A stretch of 64,000 nt of DNA from DASRYH01 sp035687245 (GCA_035687245.1 DASRYH010000063.1:1-64000); one strand, 5' to 3'; numbered from the stretch's first letter, positions 33,602 through 43,259 are shown. The notes: generated by a model from the letters alone, not told the origin. Numbers and translations: made by a program.

Positions 33602-34534
33602 CTAGCCCTGATGGGAGAACCAGCGCCACGTGAGCGCGACGCCGGTATCGAGATCGACTCCAGCCTTCCAGCCGAAAGCGCCTTCGGCGAGCTGTGGTGA
33701 GAGCACGCTGTGCACGATGTCGCCCTGGCGAATCTCGAGCGTCTCGACCGGGCCAAAGTAGTGTGCGGCTTGTCGCACGGCGCCGACGAGCTCGTTGACC
33801 GACGAGCGGTGGCCGGTGGAGATGTTGTACGCAGGGCCCTGGGCTGCAAGCGAGCCCTCGGAGACCAGCGCAGCCATGATCGCGGCAACGACGTCGCCCA
33901 CGTAGATGAAGTCGCGTGTCTGACTACCGTCGCCGAAGATGCCGGGCGCTTCACCCGCACGGACGCGACCAAGGAAGATGGCGACGACTCCGCCCTCCCC
34001 TTCGGCGTCTTGGCGTGGGCCGTAGACGTTGCTGAAGCGGAAGCTCGCGTAGTCGACACCCGCATCCGCGAGCTCGGCCGCGAGCAGCCCCTCGGCCTCG
34101 AGCTTGGAGTTGCCGTATGGGTTGATGGGCGCGGTGCGCGACGTCTCGAGCAGCGGGAGTTCGGCCGGCTCGCCGTAGACCGCCGCCGAGGACGCCGAAA
34201 TGACGCGCTTGGCGCCTGCGTCGCGCGCCGCAGCGGCGATTCGGCGGGTGCCTTCGGCGTTCACCTGGCGGTCGAAGTCGGGCTCGCGAACGGACACGCT
34301 CACGCTGGCCTGCGCTGCGAGGTGGACGACCGCGTCAGGCGCGAACTCGGCGATGAAGCCTGGGGTCGCGTCGTCGAGGATGTCGAGCTTGCGGAATGCC
34401 GTGCGGGGGTCGATGTTGGCCGGCGATCCGGACGAGAGGTTGTCGATGACCGCGACCTCATGGCCCCCCGTGAGGAGTGCTTGTACAAGGTTCGAGCCGA
34501 TGAAACCGGCGCCGCCGGTGACGAGTATGCGCAT
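33602..34534 (-). CDS. GalE-like NAD-dependent nucleotide-sugar epimerase
   Basis: The 310-residue short-chain dehydrogenase has the NAD-binding MRILVTGGAGFIGSNLV, the DNLSSGSPANI loop, SSAAVYG (Ser) and the catalytic YGNSK. The pattern and HLAAQASVSVSVREP match UDP-glucose 4-epimerase and related epimerases/dehydratases. The sugar substrate is not predictable. It has its own start and is followed by the degenerate UDG-like gene 4 nt later. Confidence 0.85.
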   Translation of the reverse strand: MRILVTGGAGFIGSNLVQALLTGGHEVAVIDNLSSGSPANIDPRTAFRKLDILDDATPGFIAEFAPDAVVHLAAQASVSVSVREPDFDRQVNAEGTRRIAAAARDAGAKRVISASSAAVYGEPAELPLLETSRTAPINPYGNSKLEAEGLLAAELADAGVDYASFRFSNVYGPRQDAEGEGGVVAIFLGRVRAGEAPGIFGDGSQTRDFIYVGDVVAAIMAALVSEGSLAAQGPAYNISTGHRSSVNELVGAVRQAAHYFGPVETLEIRQGDIVHSVLSPQLAEGAFGWKAGVDLDTGVALTWRWFSHQG

Positions 34535-34539
34535 CAGGG

Positions 34540-36915
34540 CTACTTCGCTTTCGGCGAGCGCCGCGTCTTGAGCTTGGGGCCGCAGCCGTTCACGAGTGCG
34601 TGGTCGAGCACTTGGTCCATGCTATCGACCGGAATGATCGCCATATCGTCACGCACGTGCGGCGGCAGCAGCTCGAGGTCGCGCACGTTCTCGCGCGGAA
34701 CCAGCGCGGTGGTGATGCCTGCACGGTGCGCGGCAAGCAGCTTCTCCTTGAGACCGCCGATGGGCAGGACGCGCCCGCGCAGCGTGATCTCACCGGTCAT
34801 CGCCAGGTCGCGGCGCACGGGGCAGCCCATGAGCACGGATGCGAGCGCGGTGGCCATCGTGATACCTGCGCTCGGACCGTCCTTGGGGATGGCTGCGGCA
34901 GGTACGTGAATGTGCAGGTCGTTCTTGTCGGCGAAGTCCGTCGGAATACCGAGCTGCTCGGCTCGCGTGCGGATGTAGGAGATCGCTGCGGTCGCCGACT
35001 CGCGCATGACGTCGCCAAGCTGACCGGTGAGGATGACCTGCCCCTTGCCCGGCATGATCGTGGCCTCGATGAAGATGACGTCGCCGCCCACTTCAGTCCA
35101 GACGAGACCCGTTGCGACACCGATCTCGTCCTTCTCTTCGGCGAGGCCGAAGCTGAACTTGGCGGGGCCGAGGTAGTTGTGGAGAGTGCGCGCTGTGACC
35201 GCGGTCTTGCGAGTCTTGCCCTCGACCACCTTGCGCGCCACCTGACGGCAGACAGCGGCGATGGTGCGCTCGAGGTTGCGGACGCCGGCCTCGCGCGTGT
35301 GGCGGCGAATCATCTCGCGGATGGCGTCTTCGGCGAACTCCAGCTTGGCAGGCGACAGCCCGTGCTCGGCGAGCTGCTTCGGAATCAGGTACTGGAAGGC
35401 GATGTGCGTCTTCTCGTCTTCGGTGTAGCCCGGGAAGTGGATGACCTCCATGCGATCTCGCAGCGGTGCCGGGATCGGGTCGAGCAGGTTCGCCGTCGTG
35501 ATGAACATGACGTCGGAGAGGTCGAAGGGGGCCTCGAGGTAGTGGTCTTGGAAGGCGAAGTTCTGCTCGGGATCGAGCACCTCGAGCAACGCGGATGTGG
35601 GGTCGCCCCGGAAGTCCATTCCGACCTTGTCGATCTCGTCCATCATGAAGACGGGGTTGCGCGTGCCCACGGTGTTGATCGACTGGATGATGCGGCCCGG
35701 CAGCGCGCCTACATACGTGCGGCGGTGGCCGCGGATCTCAGCCTCGTCGCGTACGCCACCCAGCGACATGCGGATGAACTCGCGGTTGAGCGAGCGAGCG
35801 ATCGAGCGTCCGATCGAGGTCTTGCCGACACCCGGAGGGCCGACGAAGCACAGGATCGGTCCGCGCATGCGGTCGGTGAGCTTGTGAACGGCCAGGTACT
35901 CGAGGATGCGCTCTTTGACCTTCTCGAGACCGTAGTGGTCGTGGTCGAGGATCTCTTGAGCGGCGACGAGGTCGAGCTTCTCGACCGACTCCTTGCCCCA
36001 AGGCAGGCCTACAAGCCAGTCCAGGTAGGTGCGAATGACGCTCGTCTCAGCGCTTGCCGGCGGCATCTTCTCAAGGCGGGAGAGCTCCTTGAGCGCCTTC
36101 TCCTCGACGACTTCGGACATGCCCGACTCGCGGATCTTCTCCGTGTACTCGTCGATCTCGGCCTGGATCTCGTCGTACTGACCGAGCTCCTGCTGGATCG
36201 CCTTGAGCTGCTCGCGCAGGAAGTACTCCCGCTGCGACTTCGTCATCTGCTCTTTGACGCGGCTCTGGATCTTGCTGCCCAGCTCAAGGATCTCGAGCTC
36301 TTTGCGCAGGAAGAGAGCGGCCTTCTCGAGGCGCGACACGGGGTCGAGTGCCTCGAGGATCTCTTGCTTCTCTTCGGCTTTGAGGTTGAGGTGGAAGACG
36401 ATGAAGTCACCGAGTCGTCCCGGTTCTTCGATCGCCGAAGCGGCCACGAGCACCTCTTGCGGAATCGGCTTGCCAAGCTCGGCGGCGCGCTCGAAGTCGG
36501 CGAGCAGCGCACGCATGAGAGCCTGCGACTCCATCGTCGACTCGGTGGCTTCCTCGATGATCTCGACGCGCACGAGGAAGTAGGGCTCCTCCTGGAGGAA
36601 CTCGATGATGCGGAAGCGCTGCTGGCCCTCGACGAGCGCCTTGGCGGTGCCGTCGGGCAGCTTCAGCTCCTGCATGATCGTCGCCGCACATCCGATCTCG
36701 AAGACGTCTTCGGGACCAGGCTCTTGGGTTTCGGCGACCTTCTGGGTGGCGAGCGCGACGAGATGCTCCTCGCGCATAGCGGCCTCAAGCGCCTTGATCG
36801 AGCGCTCCCTGCCCACGAACAGTGGCACAACCAAGTTCGGGAACAGGATGAGGTCGCGTAGCGGTATCAGCGGCAGTATCTGCGTCTTTGCAGCTTGTTT
36901 TCGGGGTTGTGACAC
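34540..36915 (-). CDS. lon: ATP-dependent protease Lon (LonA type)
   Basis: The 791-residue protease has the N-terminal LAN domain, AAA module (Walker A GPPGVGKTSIGRSIA, sensor region GALPGRIIQ), and the C-terminal protease domain with the Ser-Lys dyad in PKDGPSAGITMATALASV and GGLKEKLLAA. It degrades damaged and regulatory proteins, and is often under HspR in actinobacteria. GTG 36915 has AAAGGA 8 nt upstream. It lies divergent from a secreted-protein gene. No HAIR-type repeat was seen in its own promoter region. Confidence 0.95.
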   Translation of the reverse strand: MSQPRKQAAKTQILPLIPLRDLILFPNLVVPLFVGRERSIKALEAAMREEHLVALATQKVAETQEPGPEDVFEIGCAATIMQELKLPDGTAKALVEGQQRFRIIEFLQEEPYFLVRVEIIEEATESTMESQALMRALLADFERAAELGKPIPQEVLVAASAIEEPGRLGDFIVFHLNLKAEEKQEILEALDPVSRLEKAALFLRKELEILELGSKIQSRVKEQMTKSQREYFLREQLKAIQQELGQYDEIQAEIDEYTEKIRESGMSEVVEEKALKELSRLEKMPPASAETSVIRTYLDWLVGLPWGKESVEKLDLVAAQEILDHDHYGLEKVKERILEYLAVHKLTDRMRGPILCFVGPPGVGKTSIGRSIARSLNREFIRMSLGGVRDEAEIRGHRRTYVGALPGRIIQSINTVGTRNPVFMMDEIDKVGMDFRGDPTSALLEVLDPEQNFAFQDHYLEAPFDLSDVMFITTANLLDPIPAPLRDRMEVIHFPGYTEDEKTHIAFQYLIPKQLAEHGLSPAKLEFAEDAIREMIRRHTREAGVRNLERTIAAVCRQVARKVVEGKTRKTAVTARTLHNYLGPAKFSFGLAEEKDEIGVATGLVWTEVGGDVIFIEATIMPGKGQVILTGQLGDVMRESATAAISYIRTRAEQLGIPTDFADKNDLHIHVPAAAIPKDGPSAGITMATALASVLMGCPVRRDLAMTGEITLRGRVLPIGGLKEKLLAAHRAGITTALVPRENVRDLELLPPHVRDDMAIIPVDSMDQVLDHALVNGCGPKLKTRRSPKAK

Positions 36916-37034
36916 CTAGCAAGTCCTTTCTCAGGTCGTGCGATAATCCCTCTTGCCCTTACCCCATTCATGTTACACATGCCGTTTCCTGCGCCGTTCG
37001 CCCAACTTACGAACGGTGCGACCGAAAGCCGCAG

Positions 37035-39125
37035 ATGACCTCTCGTCGCATAAGAAGCCTCATCTTCGCCGGTCTGGCTGCGGCAGTCGCTGCAGGTCTT
37101 GCGGCGCCTTCGGCGTTCGCGAAGCCAGCAGACGTGCCTGCTTCTGCCGCATTGCGGTCACTCCCGGTGACAGGTGCTGCCGGACCCGCGGCCGTCGTCT
37201 TCGGCCCCGGACGGCTGTCGATTCCTTCCGGCTCGCCCTTCCGCTTCGAGTGCCAGGTGCAGTCGAAGAAGCCGCTCGCGGTGCTTCAGGCGCGACTCCG
37301 GCTCTCACGAGCCGACGGCGCTCTCGTCTACCAGAAGACGTTCGTGAAGCACTCCGTGGAGACCTCCGTCGTCGCATTCGAGTGGGAGCGAGCGACCAAC
37401 GACATCGGGCTGGCCCCGGCGGTCTACCCTGTCGAACTTGGAGTGGATGCCGAAGTGGCGGGCACCACGACCCATGCGTCGTTGCCCGCGGCCTTGCTCA
37501 TCTACGATGCGAACCGCGCCCAGATGCCGATCACGCTCGTTGCGCGCATCAGTGCCCAGCCGCTCTCCGACCCGCAGGGCCGGTTCGTCTCGGACCCCGC
37601 GCGGTTCACGCGTGCACGCGACGACGCGCATCGCCTCGCCGACTGGGTGCTGGGCAACCCCGCCGCAAAGGTGACCGTGAGCTTGTCGCCCGTCATGGTG
37701 CGCGAGTGGCTCCATATCTCAGGCGGCTACCAGCTCATCGGTGCCGAGGGCACTGTCGACGTCCCCGCGACCGACCCTGTCGCTGCCGAATACGCCGCGA
37801 CCCTCGACTCTCTTCGCCGGGCGATCCAGACCGGCAGGCTCGAGGTACTCTCCGCCGGCTACGGCGACCCAGATCTCTTCGAGCTCAAGGGCGCCGATCT
37901 TCTCGAGGACCTGAGCCGCCACTACGAGTTCGGCCGCACCGCGCTTATGGAGTCTTTGAGCGCGACTCCCACGGCGGGAACGGCACCGCCGCGTGGCGTC
38001 CCCGAGGCCGCGCTCATCAGCCTCGCGCGCGCCGACATCACCTACATCGTGGTGCCCGGATCGCAAGCCAAGCGCAACGGCGGGCAACCGAATGGCGGTC
38101 TCTACCGCGCGGCCGATTCGCCGTTGACGGCACTGGTCGCGGACGGCGCGGTTTCACGGGCGGTCGCGCAGAGCGGGACCGTCGAGGCAGTGGACACGGC
38201 TTTTGTGCACTACCTCGCTACCCCTGGAGACCAGTCGGCACTGCCGGTGCTCGTCGATCTTCGGCCGGGCGCCGCCGATGTGAACCGCGTAATCGCGGCC
38301 GGCGACGCTTTCGCAACATTGCCGTGGGCCAAGCTCGTTACGGGAGCCGAGGCCGTGCAGAGCAAGCCGAAGGCACGCGTCACCTTCAAGGGTCGCAAAC
38401 CCGACAAGGACGCGCCCGCGCAGTACTGGGACCGGGTCGCCGAAGGCCGCAAGCTCGCCGATGCGCTGGCCTCGCTGCTGCCCTCCGACGACGAGGCGGG
38501 GCCGCAGGTGGTTCGCCAGTCGCTCGTGGCTGCCGGCTCAGCGTGGGCGGGCCTCGAAGGCGACTGGGCGCCCGCTACTACCGGACTCGCCTACGCCGTG
38601 AGCGCGATCGATTCGGTGAACGAGGTCTTCGGCAAGCTGACACTGACCGCGAGCAAGATCACGCTGGCCGGCTCGAAAGGCACGCTCCCGGTCACGATCT
38701 CGAACAAGACCGACAAGAAACTGCGTGGCGTTCTGATGGTGGACCCCGGTAGCGGCGTCAAGCTGCAGGGCCCCGACCGCCGCGAGGTAGAACTCGATCC
38801 TGGTGACAACTTCGTCGAGATCCCAGTGGTGCTCGAGAACGCCTTCGCAGGCGACGTCGAAGTGCGCCTCCTCGCGGGCGACGCGCAGATCGCCGCATCG
38901 AGCGTGCGGGTACAAGGCTCCTACCTCGACCGCCTCGTCATAGGCGGCACGGCCCTGGTCCTGATTGCGGGACTTCTCATCTTCGTCATCCGTCGCGTGC
39001 GAGAAGTGGAGGCTGGCGAGGAGCTCATCGACCCCGGCCAGCTGACGCTCGACATCGCTCACGACCCCGCCGAATCGAGCGCCGAATCTCGTTCCTCACA
39101 AGAAGAACACGCCGAAGACGACTAA
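37035..39125 (+). CDS. Secreted, membrane-anchored protein with a GH57-like region (DUF6049-like?)
   Basis: The ~696-residue protein has a signal peptide (RSLIFAGLAAAVAAGLAAPSAFAK) and one C-terminal TM helix (VIGGTALVLIAGLLIFVIR), so the bulk is outside the cell. The middle resembles glycoside hydrolase family 57/38-like chains: VTVSLSPVMVREWL ('LSPVL-L' strand), a long helix, LARADITYIVVPGS; no catalytic residues are certain. The C-terminal part before the TM is an Ig/beta domain. A similar layout is seen in the DUF6049 group of actinobacteria. Role unknown; cell-surface glycan binding is speculation. The start at ATG 37035 has only a weak ribosome site. Confidence 0.6.
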   Translation: MTSRRIRSLIFAGLAAAVAAGLAAPSAFAKPADVPASAALRSLPVTGAAGPAAVVFGPGRLSIPSGSPFRFECQVQSKKPLAVLQARLRLSRADGALVYQKTFVKHSVETSVVAFEWERATNDIGLAPAVYPVELGVDAEVAGTTTHASLPAALLIYDANRAQMPITLVARISAQPLSDPQGRFVSDPARFTRARDDAHRLADWVLGNPAAKVTVSLSPVMVREWLHISGGYQLIGAEGTVDVPATDPVAAEYAATLDSLRRAIQTGRLEVLSAGYGDPDLFELKGADLLEDLSRHYEFGRTALMESLSATPTAGTAPPRGVPEAALISLARADITYIVVPGSQAKRNGGQPNGGLYRAADSPLTALVADGAVSRAVAQSGTVEAVDTAFVHYLATPGDQSALPVLVDLRPGAADVNRVIAAGDAFATLPWAKLVTGAEAVQSKPKARVTFKGRKPDKDAPAQYWDRVAEGRKLADALASLLPSDDEAGPQVVRQSLVAAGSAWAGLEGDWAPATTGLAYAVSAIDSVNEVFGKLTLTASKITLAGSKGTLPVTISNKTDKKLRGVLMVDPGSGVKLQGPDRREVELDPGDNFVEIPVVLENAFAGDVEVRLLAGDAQIAASSVRVQGSYLDRLVIGGTALVLIAGLLIFVIRRVREVEAGEELIDPGQLTLDIAHDPAESSAESRSSQEEHAEDD

Positions 39126-39149
39126 CCCTTCGCACACGTGCTGGTACCA

Positions 39150-39178
39150 TTCACTCCCGCGCGCGAAACGCCTATTGT
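39150..39178 (+). promoter_or_regulatory. Promoter for the PIN-TPR/trxB/trxA operon
   Basis: TTCACT (39150-39155) and TATTGT (39173-39178) are separated by 17 bp. The start would be near 39185, giving an ~80-nt leader containing a GGGAC-CTA-GTCCC hairpin. The 139-bp gap after the preceding gene holds nothing else recognisable. Confidence 0.55.
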
Positions 39179-39264
39179 CTTGCGTGGGGGAATACCGTGG
39201 GACCTAGTCCCGGTGTCGAGGGGCCCGTCGCGGGCGCACACGCACCAAGAGCAGGAAGGTCGTC

Positions 39265-40446
39265 ATGGCGCAGACCGATGACACACGAGACATCGAACAG
39301 ATTGTCGTGCTGGACACCAACGTCCTGCTCGCCGATCCCAACTCGGTGCTCTCATTCCCACGTGCCGAAGTAGTTATTCCTGAGACCGTCCTCGGCGAAC
39401 TCGACAAGCTCAAGACAGCTCGCGTCGACCCTGACCTGCGCTTCCGCGGCCGTGAGGTCAGCCGTCTGCTCTTTGAGCTTTCCGAAGAGGGCTCGCTCGT
39501 GGGCGGCGTGGAGCTGCCCGACGGCGGCCGTCTGCGTGTGGCCCCTCTGGACTCCGACGTGGAGCTGCCCGAAGGGCTGTCGACCCGCAACGCCGACGAC
39601 AAGATCATCGGAACCGTCTACTCGGTGTGCAAGACGGCGTCGAAGGGCTGCGACGTCACGCTGGTCACCAACGACCTCAACATGCTGCTCAAGGCCCAGA
39701 CCCTCGGCATCACGGTCTCGCGCTACGGCGAGGGCGTCGAGGGTGGGTTCGCGAAGAAGTACATCATTCGCCCCTTCCAGCGCTACAAGGTGCCGCTGGG
39801 CATTCTTGCAGTCGCACTGGGCGTCTTTGCGGCCGTCGTCGTGCTGCTGATCGTCAATGGCGGTCTGCGTCCCTCCGGCGCGAACGCGGGCGTCCCCACC
39901 GAGTTTCAGGACCTGCTCTCGCAAAGCCAGCAGAAGGCGCTCCAGGCCCTCATCACGCTGGACGGCGACCCCAAAGACTCGACCGCGCTCCTCGCGATGG
40001 CCAACTTCTACTCCGACGCAGCGACCAACGCCCAGCAGTCGGGCGACCGGGCGGCGGTGCTCAACATGAGCCGCGGGGGAATCCGCTATTACGAGCGCTA
40101 TCTCGCACTGAGGACCACAGACAACGACGCGCGCGCCGACCTCGCATCACTGCTCTTCTACTCGGGTCAGACCGACAAGGCGATCCAAGAGGTCGGCACC
40201 GTCCTCCAAGATGACCCCAACCACGTCAACGCCAACTACAACCTGGGCATCATCTACTGGCAGGGCCGGCACGATCTCAAGGCCGCCACAGACCAGATGA
40301 ACAAGGTCATCAAGCTGACGCAGAACGACTCGCAGCAGCACTCCACGCTGCAACTCGCGCAGCTCGTGCTCACGCAGATCGAAGCCGAGAAGAACGGCAC
40401 CGGCTCGGCCGGCGCGACTGAGACAACAGGGAGCACCATCCAGTGA
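39265..40446 (+). CDS. PIN-domain / transmembrane / TPR fusion protein
   Basis: The 393-residue protein combines three parts. Residues ~10-150 are a PIN-domain ribonuclease fold with the acidic set D17 (VLDTN), E45 (GELDK), D111/D112 (NADDK) and D137 (TND). Residues ~176-198 are one TM helix (LGILAVALGVFAAVVVLLIV). Residues ~215-375 are a TPR-like helical repeat region (NANYNLGIIYWQGRHD), ending in a Thr/Ser/Gly tail. The PIN part resembles that of PhoH-type proteins. It would place a nuclease domain at the inner membrane face. It overlaps trxB by 4 nt and starts the trxB-trxA operon. Confidence 0.75.
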   Translation: MAQTDDTRDIEQIVVLDTNVLLADPNSVLSFPRAEVVIPETVLGELDKLKTARVDPDLRFRGREVSRLLFELSEEGSLVGGVELPDGGRLRVAPLDSDVELPEGLSTRNADDKIIGTVYSVCKTASKGCDVTLVTNDLNMLLKAQTLGITVSRYGEGVEGGFAKKYIIRPFQRYKVPLGILAVALGVFAAVVVLLIVNGGLRPSGANAGVPTEFQDLLSQSQQKALQALITLDGDPKDSTALLAMANFYSDAATNAQQSGDRAAVLNMSRGGIRYYERYLALRTTDNDARADLASLLFYSGQTDKAIQEVGTVLQDDPNHVNANYNLGIIYWQGRHDLKAATDQMNKVIKLTQNDSQQHSTLQLAQLVLTQIEAEKNGTGSAGATETTGSTIQ

Positions 40447-41384
40447 CAGAGAAGATCGACATCGCGATCGTCGGCGGCGGGCCCGCCGGCCTCGCTGCAG
40501 GACTCTACGGAGCGCGCGGTCGCGCCAAGACCGTCGTCTTCGAACGCGGTATCCCTGGCGGTCAGATCGTGACGACCGACTGGGTAGAGAACTACCCCGG
40601 CTTCCCGGGCGGTATCTCAGGCCAGGACCTCGGTGACCTGCTCACGAAGCAAGCCGAAGAGCACGGCGCGATCATCCGACCGTTCTCGCCGGTCGAGAAT
40701 CTGCGCACCGAAGGTGACGGATTTGCATTCGAGTGCGAAGACGAGTCCTTCGAGGCCACCACGGTGATCCTCGCAACGGGCGCTGTGCCGCGAAAGCTCG
40801 GTATCCCGGGCGAGGCCGAGTACACCGGTCGCGGCGTCTCGTGGTGCGCTACCTGCGACGGCGCGCTCTACCGCGAGAAGACCGTCTGCGTGATCGGCGG
40901 CGGCGACGCAGCCGTCGAAGAGGCGATGTTCCTCACTAAGTTCGCGAGCCGCGTGCACCTCATCCACCGCCGCGACGAGCTGCGCGCCACCAAGTGCATT
41001 CAGGAGCGTTGCTTCGCCAACGAGAAGATCGATATGCATTGGAGCCGCGTACCCACCGAGGTCATCGGTACCGATGGCAAGGTCTCGGGTATACGTCTTG
41101 AGTCGACAGTCGGCGAGCCCGAAGTGGTACTGCCGGTCGATGGCGTCTTCATCTTCGTGGGAGTTCACCCGGTGAGCGAACTTGCCGTCGGCATGCTCGA
41201 CCTCGATGGCATCGGCTACGTGAAGACCGACCACGACGGGCGCACTAACGTGCCGGGGCTGTTCGCAGCCGGCGACGTGACCGCCTCGGAACTCAAGCAG
41301 GTGATCACAGCTGCAGCGAAGGGTGCTTCTGCCGCCTTCGAGGCACTGAGATATGTAGATGAAAGCACGGTATGCTCGCTCTAA
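40443..41384 (+). CDS. trxB: Thioredoxin-disulfide reductase
   Basis: The 313-residue flavoprotein has the FAD-binding DIAIVGGGPAGLAAGLYGARG, the redox-active CATC (WCATCDGAL), the NADPH-binding VIGGGDAAVEEAMFL and the C-terminal GLFAAGDVT. It passes electrons from NADPH to thioredoxin. GTG 40443 overlaps the TPR gene stop. trxA follows 30 bp downstream, so the pair forms a thioredoxin system; the selenoperoxiredoxin at 2.9 kb is a plausible client. Confidence 0.95.
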   Translation: MTEKIDIAIVGGGPAGLAAGLYGARGRAKTVVFERGIPGGQIVTTDWVENYPGFPGGISGQDLGDLLTKQAEEHGAIIRPFSPVENLRTEGDGFAFECEDESFEATTVILATGAVPRKLGIPGEAEYTGRGVSWCATCDGALYREKTVCVIGGGDAAVEEAMFLTKFASRVHLIHRRDELRATKCIQERCFANEKIDMHWSRVPTEVIGTDGKVSGIRLESTVGEPEVVLPVDGVFIFVGVHPVSELAVGMLDLDGIGYVKTDHDGRTNVPGLFAAGDVTASELKQVITAAAKGASAAFEALRYVDESTVCSL

Positions 41385-41414
41385 GGAGCGACGGCAATTT
41401 GGAAGGAGTTATCC

Positions 41415-41738
41415 ATGGCTGATCTCGTACACGTCTCAGACGCGGACTTCGCCACCATGGTTGAGGGCAGTGCAAAGGCATTCGTCGTCGACTTCTGGGC
41501 ACCTTGGTGCGGCCCGTGTCGCATGATGGAACCGGTCTTGACCGAGGTCGCCGCCGAGTACGATGCGATCACCATCGGCAAGCTCAACGTCGATGAGAAC
41601 CCGGGCACCGCGACGCGCTTCGACATCCTGTCGATTCCGACGCTGCTCGTCTTCAAGGATGGTCAGGTCGTCAAGAAGATCGTCGGCGCCCGCTCCAAGA
41701 AGCAGCTGGTCGACGAGCTCGGCCCTTGGCTCGGCTAG
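41415..41738 (+). CDS. trxA: Thioredoxin
   Basis: The 107-residue protein has the WCGPCR active site in VDFWAPWCGPCRMMEP and the cis-proline SIPTLLVFKDG. ATG 41415 has GGAAGGAG upstream. It is the last gene of the PIN-TPR/trxB/trxA operon, followed by a strong terminator. Confidence 0.96.
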   Translation: MADLVHVSDADFATMVEGSAKAFVVDFWAPWCGPCRMMEPVLTEVAAEYDAITIGKLNVDENPGTATRFDILSIPTLLVFKDGQVVKKIVGARSKKQLVDELGPWLG

Positions 41739-41765
41739 TCTCTGGGCGCAATCGAAACTCAATGC

Positions 41766-41793
41766 CGAAGGCCCGCCGTATGGCGGGCCTTCG
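41766..41793 (+). terminator. Intrinsic terminator after trxA
   Basis: CGAAGGCCCGCC and GGCGGGCCTTCG form a perfect 12-bp stem with loop GTAT, followed by TGTTTCT. It ends the trxB-trxA transcript. Confidence 0.88.
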
Positions 41794-41824
41794 TGTTTCT
41801 CAAAGGGGTCGTGAAGCGCGACGG

Positions 41825-42076
41825 CTAGACGAGCTCGACGCCCACCTCGGGGCCGCCGACGCCTCCGTCGATGACATCGGCTGCCGAATCAAGCCGGGTG
41901 CGAGCCTCGCCCAGAAGCACCGACGCCTGTGCCACCAGAGTGCTCACACCTTCGAGCTGCCCGTGGTCGGCGAGGTGGTGGATCTGCTCGAGCCACTGCT
42001 GAGACATGGCCAGCTGGTCGCCCGCCTGGCCGATCATGAGCTTCATCTGATCGGTGTTGACGCCTTTCTGACACAT
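41825..42076 (-). CDS. Small helical protein of unknown function
   Basis: The 83-residue protein (ATG 42076, AGGA upstream) is nearly all helical, with GDQLAMSQQWLEQIHHLADHGQLEGVSTLVAQASVLL. It has one near-N-terminal Cys and no motif I can name. It lies downstream of nikMN on the same strand but 107 bp away, so no operon is certain. Confidence 0.5.
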   Translation of the reverse strand: MCQKGVNTDQMKLMIGQAGDQLAMSQQWLEQIHHLADHGQLEGVSTLVAQASVLLGEARTRLDSAADVIDGGVGGPEVGVELV

Positions 42077-42183
42077 GGGCGGCACGTCCTTTCGGTCAAG
42101 CGGATCTCGACGAGTCCGCGATGAGGTCGTGAGAGCGATGATGCCACGCGACCGCGCTGGTACGCCAGCCGCGTCTGCGAGGT

Positions 42184-43212
42184 TCATTCCCTTCGGCGAG
42201 CGCGGACCCTCAAGACCAGCCCAATCCCTGCGGCAAGCGCAAGGACGATGACTGCCCCCAAGATGCCTGAAGTACTCGTCCCGACGTCGACCGCAGGCCA
42301 GGATGCTCCTGACTCGCCCGCTTCCGCATCGGCCGAGGTCTTGAACGCATAGTCTGGCAAAAAGGCTGTCTTCTCCTGAACTGCCGCCAAGGTCCTGTGA
42401 ATCGGATCTGCCGCTTCGATCTCTCTGCCGGCGACCTTGCCCATCGACCACTCGAGACCATCGGCGTTCGTCGATGCAAACCACGAGATCGCACCACCGG
42501 CCACAACCGCGGCGATCAACAGTCCAATGAAGACGGGCTTGAGGTTCAGGCCGGTGAGCTTCTCATCGCCGCCTCGCCGGATGAGCAGCTCGGGCTGAGC
42601 TTGCAGCACGAACAGAACCACGCCGGCGGTTATCAGCCCTTCAACTATGCCGATTGCGAGATGGATGGGCTGCATGAGTAGCACAAAGCTCGTGAAGGGC
42701 AGCGCGCTGATGCCTGAGTAGACGGTCTCGAGGACAACACCGAAGGCACCGAGCTGAAGACCCACGACCGCTGCGGCCATGGACCCCGCGATTACCCTGC
42801 CCCGCGTCGGACTGGCACCCACGATCGGTTTGTATATTAGGGGGTAGGCGAGAAAGGCCGGAAAGACCCCAAGGTTGAATATGTTGGCACCGAGCGAGAG
42901 CAGTCCGCCGTCCGCGAAGAAGAGCGCCTGCACAGCGAGCACCGAGGCCATCACGAGGAATGCGGCCTCCGGTCCCAAGAGGATAGCGAGAATCAGCCCG
43001 CCCCCCAGGTGTCCGCTGGAGCCGGTGCCCGGAATCGTGAAGTTGAGCATCTGCGCGGCGAAGATGAACGCGCCTGCAACACCCATCAGCGGAACGCGCG
43101 CAGCGTCGTCCTCCTCCCGCAGCTTCTTGGCGCAGTACGCCGTCGTGACTGCGGTTGCTGCCCACATCGTCCCACCCACTGCCGGTGAGACGAGTGCGTC
43201 TGCCATGTGCAC
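42184..43212 (-). CDS. nikMN: Energy-coupling-factor nickel transporter NikMN (CbiM/NikM + NikN fusion)
   Basis: The 342-residue membrane protein begins MHMADALVSP: the GTG start at 43212 puts His at position 2, the metal ligand of NikM/CbiM. A second ligand region GTGSSGHLGG follows. The C-terminal ~110 residues hold a NikN-like part with NADGLEWSM ('PDGLEWS' motif) and FLPDYAF. The fused architecture, the adjacent nikR regulator and hyp genes favour nickel over cobalt. It forms with nikQ and nikO an ECF-type importer. Its promoter faces nikR divergently. Confidence 0.88.
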   Translation of the reverse strand: MHMADALVSPAVGGTMWAATAVTTAYCAKKLREEDDAARVPLMGVAGAFIFAAQMLNFTIPGTGSSGHLGGGLILAILLGPEAAFLVMASVLAVQALFFADGGLLSLGANIFNLGVFPAFLAYPLIYKPIVGASPTRGRVIAGSMAAAVVGLQLGAFGVVLETVYSGISALPFTSFVLLMQPIHLAIGIVEGLITAGVVLFVLQAQPELLIRRGGDEKLTGLNLKPVFIGLLIAAVVAGGAISWFASTNADGLEWSMGKVAGREIEAADPIHRTLAAVQEKTAFLPDYAFKTSADAEAGESGASWPAVDVGTSTSGILGAVIVLALAAGIGLVLRVRARRRE

Positions 43213-43259
43213 GGCCTTCTCCCCTCGGTACGTTCTACTTCCGAATTCGTATTCGTCAG

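Noticed and set aside
42184..43212. Cobalt transporter CbiMN
   Set aside because: The adjacent NikR and hyp genes favour nickel, though sequence alone cannot exclude cobalt.
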